Shown here: piece after piece, positions 1-9,279 of the stretch
Layout: every line of letters starts with the position of its first letter
Position numbering within the stretch: the stretch's first letter is position 1
DNA from: CAVVKW01 sp963761705
GTDB taxonomy: Bacteria; Verrucomicrobiota; Verrucomicrobiia; Chthoniobacterales; JAATET01
Direction of reading: 5' to 3'
Assembly (NCBI GenBank): GCA_963761705.1
Contig: CAVXHK010000002.1
Span: 101,812-165,811, forward strand
Length of the DNA stretch: 64,000 bases
Position numbers and translations under genes: made by a program
Notes under the pieces: model-generated
What the model was told of the DNA's origin: nothing
Seen by the model: only the letters and a program-made list of their open reading frames with translations
The model's database searches: none

Positions 1-2
1 TC

Positions 3-1424
3 GCCTTCACCGGCAACGTCGAGATCGATCTGGCCGGAACCATCGTTTTCGACCTGTTCGATCTCGACAACTTCGATCGCCTGACGATCGACGGCGTCCT
101 GACGCTTTCGGGCGACCTCGAAGTCTCGCTCTTCGGCGACTACCGACCCACGGCTGGGGATCGCTACGACCTCGTGGACGCCGGCACGATCCTCGTCGGC
201 GCGAACGCCGGGTTCCTACTGCCCACGCTGGGTGCCGGCCTTGCCTGGGACACGTCCGCCTTCGCCGCGACCGGCACCCTCGCCGTCGTCGCCGTCCCCG
301 AACCCGGCACGCTCGTCCTGCTTGCCCTCGGGGGCACGTTGCTCCTGGCTCGGCGACTTCGCGGGAGAAGCGCGAAGTCCGTGAACCCAAACGGGTCGGT
401 CGTCGCCTTGGCACTCACCGGTTGCTTGACGCTGTCGACCGCGACGGCGCTTCGGGCCGACGTCTTCGGGAGCGGCACGAACGAGTTCACGCTGGAATTC
501 GTGACGGTCGGCGATCCGGGGAACCCCGCCGATCGTGGCACGACCGGCAGCTTTTTCGCTCAGTCCGGTGCGGTGACGAATCCCTTCCGGATGGGCACCT
601 TCGAGGTCAGCCGGGCGAACGTGCTCGCCGCCAACGCCCCCGTCGCCTCCGGTGGAGGTGGCCTCGGGATCACGGTCTTCGATTACGACCGCAACAACGT
701 CGGTCGGGGCAACGGCGACAACCGACCCGCGTCGGGAATCTCCTGGTTCGAGGCGGCCCGATTCGTCAACTGGCTCAACACCAGTCACGGCCACTCCGCG
801 GCCTACAAGTTCGACCTTCAGTCCGGCGATTCCGGCTACGACGCCAACGCCAGCAACCTCCTCTGGACCTCCGCCGACCCGGGCTACAATCCGAGCAATC
901 CCTTCCGGAACAGCAACGCGGTGTATTTCCTGCCGACCGAGAACGAGTGGTATAAGGCGGCGTTCTACAGCGGGAGCGGGGACACTTACTTCGACTACGC
1001 CACCGGGAGTGATACCGCGCCGACGTCCGTCAGCGGCGGCACCCTGGCGAACACCGCGGTGTATCAACGCGGCAACTTCGCCGGTCCCGCTGCCGTCGAC
1101 AACGCCGGCGGGCGAAGCTTCTACGGGACGGTCGGTCAGAACGGCAACGTCTTCGAGTGGACCGAAAGTCCTTCCGACGGGTTCATCGACTCCGGCACCG
1201 AGACCCGGATTGCGCGCGGCGGACACTGGAACGCCCCGTTATTCTTTCTCGATTCGGCGCAACCCTTCACCACCGATCCGGCCCTGGAACTTTCTTCCTT
1301 CGGCTTTCGCGTCGCCGCCGTCGCCGTCGCCGTCCCGGAACCCAAGTTCTTTGCCCTTCTGCCGCCCGCCCTCGCCGCCGCGCTCATTCTGGTGCGACTT
1401 CGACGACGTCGGAAAAATTCTTGA
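3..1424 (+). CDS. PEP-CTERM protein tail fused to an FGE-like PEP-CTERM protein (5' partial)
   Basis: The frame is open from the left edge, so the start lies outside. The first ~125 codons read as a beta-rich surface-protein tail ending in VPEPGTLVLLALGG, a hydrophobic stretch and an Arg-rich end: a complete PEP-CTERM sorting signal, which normally ends a protein. No stop follows. After GTG at 381 comes a signal-peptide-like stretch (VVALALTGCLTLSTATALRA), then a formylglycine-generating-enzyme/SUMF1-like domain (SWFEAARFVNWLN, PTENEWYKAAFY, GNVFEWTES, RIARGGHW, FGFRVA) and a second PEP-CTERM signal (VPEPKFFALLPPALAA, RLRRRRK). Two genes seem joined by loss of a stop, or GTG 381 is a separate start. 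The FGE-like part is probably an exported envelope protein, not the cytoplasmic sulfatase-maturing enzyme; that is inference. Confidence 0.75.
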   Translation, partial: AFTGNVEIDLAGTIVFDLFDLDNFDRLTIDGVLTLSGDLEVSLFGDYRPTAGDRYDLVDAGTILVGANAGFLLPTLGAGLAWDTSAFAATGTLAVVAVPEPGTLVLLALGGTLLLARRLRGRSAKSVNPNGSVVALALTGCLTLSTATALRADVFGSGTNEFTLEFVTVGDPGNPADRGTTGSFFAQSGAVTNPFRMGTFEVSRANVLAANAPVASGGGGLGITVFDYDRNNVGRGNGDNRPASGISWFEAARFVNWLNTSHGHSAAYKFDLQSGDSGYDANASNLLWTSADPGYNPSNPFRNSNAVYFLPTENEWYKAAFYSGSGDTYFDYATGSDTAPTSVSGGTLANTAVYQRGNFAGPAAVDNAGGRSFYGTVGQNGNVFEWTESPSDGFIDSGTETRIARGGHWNAPLFFLDSAQPFTTDPALELSSFGFRVAAVAVAVPEPKFFALLPPALAAALILVRLRRRRKNS

Positions 1425-1471
1425 CCTCTTCCGAGCCAATCTCGAACGAACGCTGCACTGAACCCTTCAAC

Positions 1472-1750
1472 ATGAAAACTCATCTCTCGGATCCGATCCC
1501 TTCTGAAAGGAATTGCGCCGTGCGCCGTCGACGACCGGGTCCGTCTGATTTGCAGCACCGCGAGGTCCGCTACGTCATCGCCTACGAACCTGACCGCCTG
1601 GTCTCGACGTCCGCCGTCCTTCTCGACGAACCCCCGTCGACCAACGTCCTGGCCACCCCCCTCTTCCAGCGATCCGCCACCCTCCCCGGCTTCACCCTCG
1701 TCTATTCCAACCCCTACTTCCGAATCCGCACCCCACCGATCGCTCCCTGA
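1472..1750 (+). CDS. small hypothetical protein (92 aa)
   Basis: ATG at 1472, 48 bases after the preceding stop, opens a 92-residue frame. Third positions are strongly G/C rich from about codon 30 on, as in the flanking genes. No signal peptide or membrane segment is visible. The middle reads EVRYVIAYEPDRL and the end TLVYSNPYFRI. I do not recognise the family. It lies between the FGE-like gene and a CAGATT-type repeat, with no sign of an operon partner. The codon pattern supports a real gene, but the start is uncertain. Confidence 0.45.
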   Translation: MKTHLSDPIPSERNCAVRRRRPGPSDLQHREVRYVIAYEPDRLVSTSAVLLDEPPSTNVLATPLFQRSATLPGFTLVYSNPYFRIRTPPIAP

Positions 1751-1758
1751 GTTTTCAA

Positions 1759-1837
1759 CCGCAGATTCGCGCAGATTTCGCAGATTAGTGATCTCATTTC
1801 AGGAATCAAATCTGCGTCCCTCTGTTTAATCTGCGGA
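1759..1837. repeat. intergenic CAGATT repeat cluster
   Basis: Three direct copies of GCAGATT (1761, 1771, 1780) are followed by two inverted copies of AATCTGCG (about 1808 and 1829), so the block can fold into a hairpin. Similar CGCAGATT-type intergenic repeats are known from several bacterial genomes, and their role is unclear. It fills most of the gap in front of the oxidoreductase gene at 1859. Confidence 0.6.
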
Positions 1838-1858
1838 CAAAAGTATAGAACCGCCGCC

Positions 1859-3313
1859 ATGCAATACGATTACGACTTCGCCATCATCGGAGGCGGCAGC
1901 GCCGGATACGCCGCCGCCCGCACCGCCATCTCCGCCGGACTCAAGACCGCCGTCATCGAAGGCGGCGACGAGGTCGCCGGCCTCTGCATCCTTCGCGGCT
2001 GCATGCCCAGCAAGACGCTGCTCGAATCCGCCAACCGCGCAAACGTCATTAAAAACGCCGCCGAGTTCGGCCTCCACGCCGAAAAGTTTTCCGCCGAACC
2101 CGCCGCCATCATCGCTCGGAAACGCCGCCTCATTTCGGAGTTCGCCGACTACCGCCGCGACCAACTCGAGACCGGGGACTTCGATTTCATCCGCGCCCGC
2201 GCCACCTTCTCCGATCCCCACACGCTCGAGCTCACCGACGTCGCGGATGGCACCAGGCGCACCATCACGGCCCGCACGACCCTCATCGCCACCGGTTCCA
2301 CGTTCAAGGAGGTGCCCATCCCCGGCCTCGAACACCCCGGCATCCTGACCAGTGACGACGTCCTCGACCTCACCGAACTTCCAGCCTCCATGACCGTCCT
2401 CGGGGCCGGTCCCGTTGCCCTTGAGCTCGCCCACTACCTCCACGCCGTCGGCACCGCCGTCACCGTCATCCAGCGCAGCGACCAGGTCCTCAGCTGGTTC
2501 GACCCCGACATGACCAGCCCCGTCACCGAAGCCTACCGCGAGCGCGGCATGACCGTCCACCTCGGCACTCAGGTCACGAAGATCGAAGCGACCGCCGACG
2601 GCTACCGCGTGCACTTCGAGCGGGATGGGACCGCATCCTCGATCGACACCAGCGCCGTCCTCAATGGCCTCGGTCGCAAACCAAATCTCGACCCGCTCCG
2701 ACTCGACCGCGCCAGCGTCGACCTTGCCAAGCAAGGTGTCGCCGTGCGCCCGACCATGCAGAGTGCCAGCGCTCCGCACGTTTTCGCCGCCGGCGACGTC
2801 TGCGGCCCGTTCGAGATCGTCCACCTCGCCGTCACCCAGGGCGAGATCGCCGCCCGCAACGCCGCCCGCTTCCTCCGCGGAGAACCCGCCGACACCTTTG
2901 AAGAAATGGATTACCGCCTCGCGCTCTTCGGAGTCTTCACCGAACCCCAAGTCGCCGCCGTCGGTCTCTCCGAGACCAACGCGAAGCGAAAGGGTATCCC
3001 CGTCGTGACCGCCAGCTACCCCTTCAACGACCACGGCAAAAGCCTGGTCATGGGAGAACTCCACGGCAGCGTGAAACTCCTCGCCAGCCCCGAAACCGGC
3101 GAGATCCTCGGCGGAGCCGTCACCGGCCCGCACGCCACCGACCTGATCCACGAGATCGTTGTCGCCATGGCCTTCCGCTCCACCGCCGCCCAACTCGCCA
3201 CCATCCCGCACTACCACCCCACCCTCAGCGAAATCTGGACCTATCCCGCCGAGGACCTCGCCGACCAGATCGCCAGCTACCGCGCTGGCGACATCGTCCC
3301 GAGTCCCAGTTGA
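1859..3313 (+). CDS. FAD-dependent pyridine nucleotide-disulfide oxidoreductase (class I)
   Basis: A 484-residue flavoprotein of the dihydrolipoamide dehydrogenase / glutathione reductase / mercuric reductase class. Seen: an N-terminal FAD-binding GGGSAGYAAA, a redox-active CxxxxC (C43-C48, CILRGC), a second dinucleotide fold starting TVLGAGPVALELA, the FAD contact VFAAGDVCG, and a C-terminal dimerisation domain with HYHPTLSE supplying the catalytic His. It transfers electrons between NAD(P)H and a disulfide or similar acceptor. The exact substrate cannot be read from sequence, and no lipoyl-enzyme genes are nearby. It lacks the extra N-terminal heavy-metal domain and C-terminal Cys pair of true MerA. 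The next gene, ppc, starts 57 bases downstream on the same strand. Confidence 0.9.
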   Translation: MQYDYDFAIIGGGSAGYAAARTAISAGLKTAVIEGGDEVAGLCILRGCMPSKTLLESANRANVIKNAAEFGLHAEKFSAEPAAIIARKRRLISEFADYRRDQLETGDFDFIRARATFSDPHTLELTDVADGTRRTITARTTLIATGSTFKEVPIPGLEHPGILTSDDVLDLTELPASMTVLGAGPVALELAHYLHAVGTAVTVIQRSDQVLSWFDPDMTSPVTEAYRERGMTVHLGTQVTKIEATADGYRVHFERDGTASSIDTSAVLNGLGRKPNLDPLRLDRASVDLAKQGVAVRPTMQSASAPHVFAAGDVCGPFEIVHLAVTQGEIAARNAARFLRGEPADTFEEMDYRLALFGVFTEPQVAAVGLSETNAKRKGIPVVTASYPFNDHGKSLVMGELHGSVKLLASPETGEILGGAVTGPHATDLIHEIVVAMAFRSTAAQLATIPHYHPTLSEIWTYPAEDLADQIASYRAGDIVPSPS

Positions 3314-3369
3314 CAAATCCCGCCCGTTTGGAATTCCCCATTTCAGATTTCGCACTAGAACTCTGAACC

Positions 3370-6158
3370 ATGCAGACCACCGCGGACCAGACCACCTCCG
3401 ACTACATCGCCACTGGCATCGCCCGCATCGACGCCGACATCCGCACCCTCATCGACAGCCTCCGCGGCATCCTCGTCGACCTCGGCGAACCCGACACCGC
3501 CGCCGCCCTCCCCTGGCGCACCGGCGGAACTTCGGAAACCAAGCCCCAACCTTCCACCGACACCGCCACCGAGCAGGCCTACTCCATCGCCTTCCAGCTC
3601 CTCAACATGGTCGAAGAAAACGCCGCCGGCCGCACCCGGCGCCTCCGCGAGCAATCCGACGACGCCGCCCGAAACCGCGGCACCTGGCCCTACTACCTAG
3701 CCCGGCTCCAAAAAGGCGGTTTTACCGGCGAGGCCATCGCCGGATTCCTCCCCACCGTCCGCGTCGAACCCGTCCTCACCGCGCACCCGACAGAATCCAA
3801 ACGCCCCGCCGTCCTCGCCCAGCACCGCGTCCTCCACGGTCTCCTCGAAAAAATCGACAACGCCGACCTGTCCAAGATCGAGCGCGCCCGACTCCACGAG
3901 ACCCTCGAAGTCGCCCTCGAGCGACTCTGGCGTTCCGGCGAGATTCTCCTCGATAAACCTCAGATCTCCGCGGAGCGCACCGGCATTCTCTTCCATCTCC
4001 GCGAAGTCTTCCCCCGCTCGCTCCCTCTCGTCGACCAGCGTCTCATGGACGCCTGGGACGCCGCCGGATTCGACCGCAACCTGCTCGCCTCCCCGAGCCA
4101 ATGGCCTCGCCTTCGCTTCGGCACCTGGGTCGGCGGCGATCGCGACGGCCACCCGCTTGTCACCGCCGACGTCACCCGCGAGACCCTCCAGGAGCTCCGC
4201 CGCAACGCCCTCGTCGTCCTCGACCAAGAACTCCTCGACCTCGCCGCCGCCCTCCCGCTCTCCAGCAGCGTCCAATCCCCGAGCGCCAGTCTCCAAGCCC
4301 GCATCGAGCAATATTCCGTTCTCCTCGGCTCCCGCGCCGACGCCATTCTCTCCCAACAACCCGACGAACCCTGGCGTCTCTTCGTCCTCCTTTGCCGTGC
4401 CCGCCTCCCGCTCGCCGACCACCGCGATGCGGACGCCGAGCTCCTCGACGCCCCTCACGCCTACCGTCACACCCGGGAACTCGACGACGACCTCACCCTC
4501 CTCCACCATTCCCTGGCCGACATCGGAGCCAACCGCCTCGACCGCGCCGCCGTCTGGCCCGTCCGCCGCACCGTCGACATTTTTGGCTTCCACCTCGCCG
4601 CCCTCGACATCCGCCAGAACAGCACGTTCCACGACAAAGCCCTCGGACAGATCCTCGCCGCCGCCGACCTCCCCGGTGCCGACTTTGCCGATTGGCCCGA
4701 GGACAAACGACTCGAATTTCTCACCGCCGAGCTGCGTTCACCCCGCCCGTTCCTCTACGGCGACACCGGCATCGGCACCGAAGCCGACGCCGTCCTCGCC
4801 TGCTACGGCGTCCTCCGCTCCCACCTTCGTGACTACGGGTCCGAGGGCATCGGCTCGCTCATCATCTCGATGACCCGATCCCTCTCCGACCTCCTCGTCG
4901 TCTACATCCTCGCCCGCGAAGCCGGCCTCACCCAATGGAAAGACGGCACCCTCGTCTGCGAGTTCCCCGTCGTCCCGCTCTTCGAGACCCAGGAAGATCT
5001 TCAGAAAAGCCCCGAACTCATGCGCGCCTTCCTCGCGCAACCCGTCACGGCCGCCAGCCTCGACCACCACCGCGTTCAGCGCCGCGCCGCCGCACCGCGC
5101 CCCGTGCAGCAGGTCATGATCGGATACTCCGACTCCAACAAAGACTGCGGCATCCTCGCTAGCCAGTGGACCCTCTACCGCGCCCAGCGAGAACTCACCG
5201 CCGCCGGTGACGAAAGCAAGGTCCAGATCCGCTTCTTCCACGGTCGTGGCGGCACCATCAGCCGCGGAGCGGCCCGACCCACCGATTCCTCGATGCCCTT
5301 CCCGACGGCACGATCCAGGCCGACTTCCGCCTCACCGAGCAGGGCGAGACCATCGCCCAAAAATACGGCACCCTCCCCATCGCCGCGCACAACCTCGAAC
5401 TCCTCGTCGGCGGCGTCACCGCCGTTTCCCTTGAACAAGCGGCCGGAAAAGTCCCGCCCCGCCCCGAGATCGATGCCATCTGGACGATCCTCGATCGCGC
5501 CAGCACGAAGACCTACCAGGACTTCATCCACTCCCCCGGCTTCATCGATTTCTACAGCCACGCCACCCCCATCGATGCCCTCGAAAACACCCGCATCGGT
5601 TCCCGTCCCGCCCGCCGCACCGGCAAACGCTCCCTCGCCGACCTCCGCGCCATCCCGTGGGTTTTCAGTTGGAACCAATCCCGCACTTACCTCCCCGGCT
5701 GGTTCGGCGTCGGTTCCGGCCTGCAAGCTCTCGCCAACGAAAACCCCGAACTCTTCGCCACCGTCCGCGAAGACATCCGCTCCCGCCCCGTCCTCTACTA
5801 CGTCCTCACGAACGTCGAGACGAACCTCGCCAGCGCCGATCCGGCCATCATGACCGAATACGCCGCCCTCGTCCCCGATGCGGCGATCCGCGAAGAATTC
5901 CTCGGCCGCATTCTCGCCGAGTTCGAACTCACCAAAAAGATGTTGGACGAGATCTTCCAAGGCGCCGTCGAAACCCGCCGCCCCAGAATGATCAAAACGT
6001 TGGAGCTGCGAGCCGACGCCCTCCTGGTCCTCCACCGCCGCCAAATCCAGCTCCTCAAAGAATGGCGAGCCGCCGACGGCGAAACCGCCAACGCCATTCT
6101 CCCCAGAGTCCTCCTTAGCATAAACGCCATCGCCAGCGGCCTCCGCACAACGGGCTAG
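3370..6158 (+). pseudogene. ppc: phosphoenolpyruvate carboxylase, interrupted by one frameshift
   Basis: PEP carboxylase makes oxaloacetate from PEP and bicarbonate to refill the TCA cycle. Seen: VLTAHPTES with the catalytic His at residue 139, GGDRDGHP, VMIGYSDSNKDCG and the FHGRGGTISRGA loop. At 5269-5273 the frame breaks: inserting one G gives the expected RGAGPTHRFLDALPDG and continues in the third frame through WVFSWNQSR and LPGWFGVG to the family-typical end ASGLRTTG at 6158. Joined, the protein would have about 929 residues, the usual length. The break sits in the conserved Gly/Arg loop, so the truncated product should be inactive. It could be a real lesion or a missing base in a G run. 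Confidence 0.9.
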
Positions 6159-6240
6159 GGGAACGCACGCGTCCCGCTTGCCGTCGTCGGCCCCGCGCCG
6201 ACGACCCGTCCCCAACCGAGCGATGCGGGGCACTTCCCCT
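6159..6240. repeat. GGGGA(A/G)CGC palindromic repeat, copy 1
   Basis: Starts directly behind the ppc stop with GGGGAACGCACGCGTCCCG, has an inner hairpin (CGTCGTCGG against CCGACGACC) and ends with CCCCAACCGAGCGATGCGGGG. It shares start and end blocks with the copies at 7646 and 9191. It may also act as a transcription barrier between convergent ppc and the 6240 gene. Confidence 0.6.
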
Positions 6241-7634
6241 CACCACACCCAATCCGCCGCCGCGTCCTCGGCCCGCTCCCCGTCCGCCCGCGCACCACTC
6301 CCCCCGTCATCCTCCTGATCCCACCCCACCGAATACAAAAGGTATCCCCGCTCCCCATCCGCCAGCCGATACCGCAAATCGCCCCCCGAGATCGGATCGC
6401 CCGGCACGTCCGCCCCGAGTTCCGCCAGCACCTCCGGCAATCGCCCCTCCCGCCGTCGAAACCGCTCGATCGCACACGCCGCCACCGCCAGATCCAACTT
6501 CGTCGCCCAATACGTGGTTCGTCGCGGGATTCTCGCGATCGCATCCATTGCGAGATAGGTCGCGGGGGTCCGAAAAAAATCGACCTTCCCCGCCCCCGCT
6601 ATTTCCACCACACCCGAAACTTCATCGGCCGTTGCCGGCAACCCACCCGGCATCGCTGCCGCATCAATGACCCGCTGCATTAATTGCGAATACCGCGCCC
6701 TGTCCTCACCGTTGAAGCCGCTGGGCCTCAGGATCCACCACAGGTGCGGGACCGTGACATTTTCCGCCATTACGCCCCGCACCGATTCTTCCAGCATCTG
6801 GCGCATTCCCCGTCCGCCCGTCCCACGCATGACATCGAGAAAAGCCGCCCGCTCACCTCGCAATCCATTCTGCAGAGAAACCAGCAAATCGATCTCACCC
6901 AAGGCCGTCGAAATTATTCGCAACTCGTCCTCCGCCCACGCCTCAGCAGCAACCCCGAACTCCACGACCCCCACAGCGATTCCAATCAGCGAACAGCTCA
7001 CCAGATGAGTAAGCACGTTCGAAGGCTCCGACGTCCGTTCGGCGAGATTCAGCAAAAGTAGAACGTCCTCCATCGCTTCCGGTCCCCGTCCCAAAACAAC
7101 CCGCGCCCGCGCTTGAGCGTCCAGCGATTGCCCCAACGAAAGCAACGGAATCACCTGATCCACGTTCATCGCCACCCCCTTCGAGTAGTCGACCGGCCAC
7201 GCTGTTCTCGGTCGAAGCGCCGCCGCCCGAATCTCGTCCCAAACGTCCTCCTCCCGAGCCACCTCCGCCAACACGACCCGAGCCGCCTCCTCGTCACTCC
7301 CACCAAAATCCGCCTCCACCGCTCGCGCGTAACCAGCCAGCCGCGAATCCCCCTTCGCCGCCTGCCCCACGAACTTCACCAAGCCATCCAACCGCCGCTC
7401 CCCCTTGGGCTTCGCAAAGATCTCCGCAAACACCGGCGCAACCGCGAAATTCTCATCGGGATCGACCGGTCCAGGCACCAAGTCTCCCAGGGTCAGCGGC
7501 TCACCTCTGGCCGTCAGCGCCGCTTCCACGTCCCGCCATTCCCGGCGCCCGCTCCAATTCACCACCAGGTAGAGTGCCACAACCCCAAGCCCAAAGACCA
7601 ACCCGCCGATCCCAAAAAGCCTCCCCATCACCAA
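6240..7634 (-). CDS. membrane-anchored hypothetical protein, paralog 1 of 3
   Basis: A 464-residue protein with one N-terminal membrane segment (FGIGGLVFGLGVVALYLVV), then a mostly helical soluble part. It shares with the next two genes the blocks GEPLTLGDL, ENFAVAPVFAE, GSDEEAARVVLAEVA, LGQSLDAQAR, ACAIERFRRREGRLPEVLAEL and a C-terminal LLYSVGWDQEDDGG. The Asp/Gly-rich end resembles a metal-binding loop, but that is inference. Family unknown to me. It is the last gene of a run headed by an ECF sigma factor (11505). It probably sits in the inner membrane with its bulk outside. The GTG/ATG choice at the start is not certain; MVMGRLFG gives the best anchor. Confidence 0.7.
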   Translation of the reverse strand: MVMGRLFGIGGLVFGLGVVALYLVVNWSGRREWRDVEAALTARGEPLTLGDLVPGPVDPDENFAVAPVFAEIFAKPKGERRLDGLVKFVGQAAKGDSRLAGYARAVEADFGGSDEEAARVVLAEVAREEDVWDEIRAAALRPRTAWPVDYSKGVAMNVDQVIPLLSLGQSLDAQARARVVLGRGPEAMEDVLLLLNLAERTSEPSNVLTHLVSCSLIGIAVGVVEFGVAAEAWAEDELRIISTALGEIDLLVSLQNGLRGERAAFLDVMRGTGGRGMRQMLEESVRGVMAENVTVPHLWWILRPSGFNGEDRARYSQLMQRVIDAAAMPGGLPATADEVSGVVEIAGAGKVDFFRTPATYLAMDAIARIPRRTTYWATKLDLAVAACAIERFRRREGRLPEVLAELGADVPGDPISGGDLRYRLADGERGYLLYSVGWDQEDDGGSGARADGERAEDAAADWVW

Positions 7635-7645
7635 AGACTAACCCC

Positions 7646-7731
7646 GGGGAGCGCGGCGCTTCCAGCCCGCCGTACCGGGCATCCCTGCCCGGCACCCGTC
7701 CCCAACCGAGCGAAGCGAGGCACTTCCCCCC
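7646..7731. repeat. GGGGAGCGC palindromic repeat, copy 2
   Basis: Opens with GGGGAGCGCGGCGCTTCC, has an inner hairpin around CCGGGCATCCCTGCCCGG, and closes with CCCCAACCGAGCGAAGCGAGG. It is nearly identical over its length to copy 3 (9191) and lies in the corresponding place between paralogous genes. Confidence 0.75.
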
Positions 7732-7736
7732 ACCCA

Positions 7737-9158
7737 TCACCGCCTCCCCCACACCCAATCCTCCGCGTCCGCGAAAGCGTGCGCCGTCGGCATCTCGAAA
7801 CTCCCCCCATCGTCCACCCGATTCCAGCCGACCGAATACAGCAGCAATCCACCCGCCCCCTCATCCTCCCTGCGATACTGAAACCCCTCTCCCGACATCA
7901 GATCGACTGGAATCTCCCGCTCAAGTTCCTCCAGTCGATCCGGCCACCGCCCTTCCCTCAACCGAAACCGCTCGATTGCACACGCCACGATGGCAAGATC
8001 GATCCGCGCTTGAAAGTGCATCGTCCGCTGCAAAATCGGCAGCACCGTCGGGAACCCGATCAGACTCATCGGAGTTCGGAAAAACCGAATCGTGTCCGCC
8101 CGGTCACGTGCCAACGCCGCTTCCAACGCCCCCGCCCTCACCGGCCACTCTGCCGGTGCAGCCGCCCCGTCGATCATTTCCTGAATCAGCTCCGACCAAA
8201 GCGCCCGATCCTCCAACTCCAATCCCCGCGGCCGAATCCAATCCCAATCCAACACCGCCGCCGCCGCCAGCAGGTTCGGGTCATCCCCCAATACAGCAGC
8301 CGATTCCCGCAGATCCTTTGCCTGATCCCGGCCAGTCTCCAGCAACGAAATCACCCGCTCCCCCCGCAGCGTCGTCCGCACGTCCGCAAGTAGATCAATT
8401 CGCTCCAGAATCTCCTGCAATTCGGTCAATTGCTCGTCAGTCCAGGCCCCCCGCTCGATCCCGGACGCCACCGAATCCACCAGAATCGATAACATCGAGA
8501 TCCGCACCAAATGAAGAATCAACAGCGGCGGTTCCTGGATTCGGTTTGCCAGATTGACCATCAAATTCACATCCGCCAAAGCCGCCGCCGCGTCCCCCAG
8601 CACAAGATGAGCCTTCGCCTGCACGTCGAGCGACTGAGCCAACCGCAGCATCGGAACGAGTGGCGGTAACTCCATGAAAACCCCATCGCCGTATTCCACC
8701 GGCCACTTCACATCCGATCTCCCAGCGGCCGCTCGCACCTCACTCCACACCGGCTCCTCCCCGGCGACCGTCGCCAGCACCACCGCCGCCGCCTCCCGAT
8801 CCGTCCCACCAAAATCCGACTCCACCTTCTTCGCAAACGCGACCATTTCGGAAACCCCCTCCCGGCTCACCCCCCGGAAATTCTCCAATCCCGCCAACCG
8901 CCCCTCCCCCATCGGCAGCACAAACAATTCCGCAAAGACCGGAGCCGCCGCCAAATTATCCTCATCCGCGACGGGTGCCGGCTCGATCTCCGCCAACGTC
9001 ATCGGTTCGCCCGCCTCCCGCAACCGAGCCTCCACCTCCCACCAAGTCCGCCGACCCGCCAAGTCCAAATAGACGTAGGGCAAGGCCAACAACGCCAACC
9101 AAACACCCATCGCCACACCCCCAAAAACACCCAACCGGCTCCAAAATCCCACCTTCAT
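7737..9158 (-). CDS. membrane-anchored hypothetical protein, paralog 2 of 3
   Basis: A 473-residue paralog of its neighbours. The chosen start (ATG 9158, MKVGFWSRLG) puts a single membrane segment (GVWLALLALPYVYL) at the same distance from the conserved Trp/Arg block as in the paralogs. An earlier ATG at 9176 is possible, while the longer open frame runs into repeat copy 3. Shared blocks: GEPMTLAEIEP, DNLAAAPVFAELF, GGTDREAAAVVLATVA, LAQSLDVQAKAHLVLG, ACAIERFRLREGRWP, LLYSVGWNRVDDGG. No known domain recognised. The order and strand suggest co-transcription from the sigma-factor gene. Confidence 0.7.
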   Translation of the reverse strand: MKVGFWSRLGVFGGVAMGVWLALLALPYVYLDLAGRRTWWEVEARLREAGEPMTLAEIEPAPVADEDNLAAAPVFAELFVLPMGEGRLAGLENFRGVSREGVSEMVAFAKKVESDFGGTDREAAAVVLATVAGEEPVWSEVRAAAGRSDVKWPVEYGDGVFMELPPLVPMLRLAQSLDVQAKAHLVLGDAAAALADVNLMVNLANRIQEPPLLILHLVRISMLSILVDSVASGIERGAWTDEQLTELQEILERIDLLADVRTTLRGERVISLLETGRDQAKDLRESAAVLGDDPNLLAAAAVLDWDWIRPRGLELEDRALWSELIQEMIDGAAAPAEWPVRAGALEAALARDRADTIRFFRTPMSLIGFPTVLPILQRTMHFQARIDLAIVACAIERFRLREGRWPDRLEELEREIPVDLMSGEGFQYRREDEGAGGLLLYSVGWNRVDDGGSFEMPTAHAFADAEDWVWGRR

Positions 9159-9190
9159 TGATCCCAACCCTACCATCACCCCGGCCAGCT

Positions 9191-9278
9191 GGGGAGCGCG
9201 GCGCTTCCAGCCCGCCGTGCCGGGCATCCCTGCCCGGCTCCCGTCCCCAACCGAGCGAAGCGAGGCCGTCCCCCCCCC
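9191..9278. repeat. GGGGAGCGC palindromic repeat, copy 3
   Basis: Nearly the same sequence as copy 2, in the same orientation: GGGGAGCGCGGCGCTTCC, inner hairpin CCGGGCATCCCTGCCCGG, end CCCCAACCGAGCGAAGCGAGG. It separates paralogs 2 and 3. Confidence 0.75.
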
Positions 9279-9279
9279 T

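Noticed and set aside
174..1424. FGE-like gene as the maturase for the sulfatases in the window
   Set aside because: It is exported and PEP-CTERM-anchored, while the maturing enzyme must meet sulfatases in the cytoplasm before export.
1826..3355. A 509-codon open frame on the minus strand
   Set aside because: It mirrors the oxidoreductase gene. GC-rich third positions keep antisense frames free of stops; the product is Gly/Asp/Glu-rich low-complexity sequence without motifs.
6159..9278. CRISPR array from the spaced similar repeats
   Set aside because: Units are ~85 bases, more than 1.4 kb apart, and separated by genes, with no spacers.
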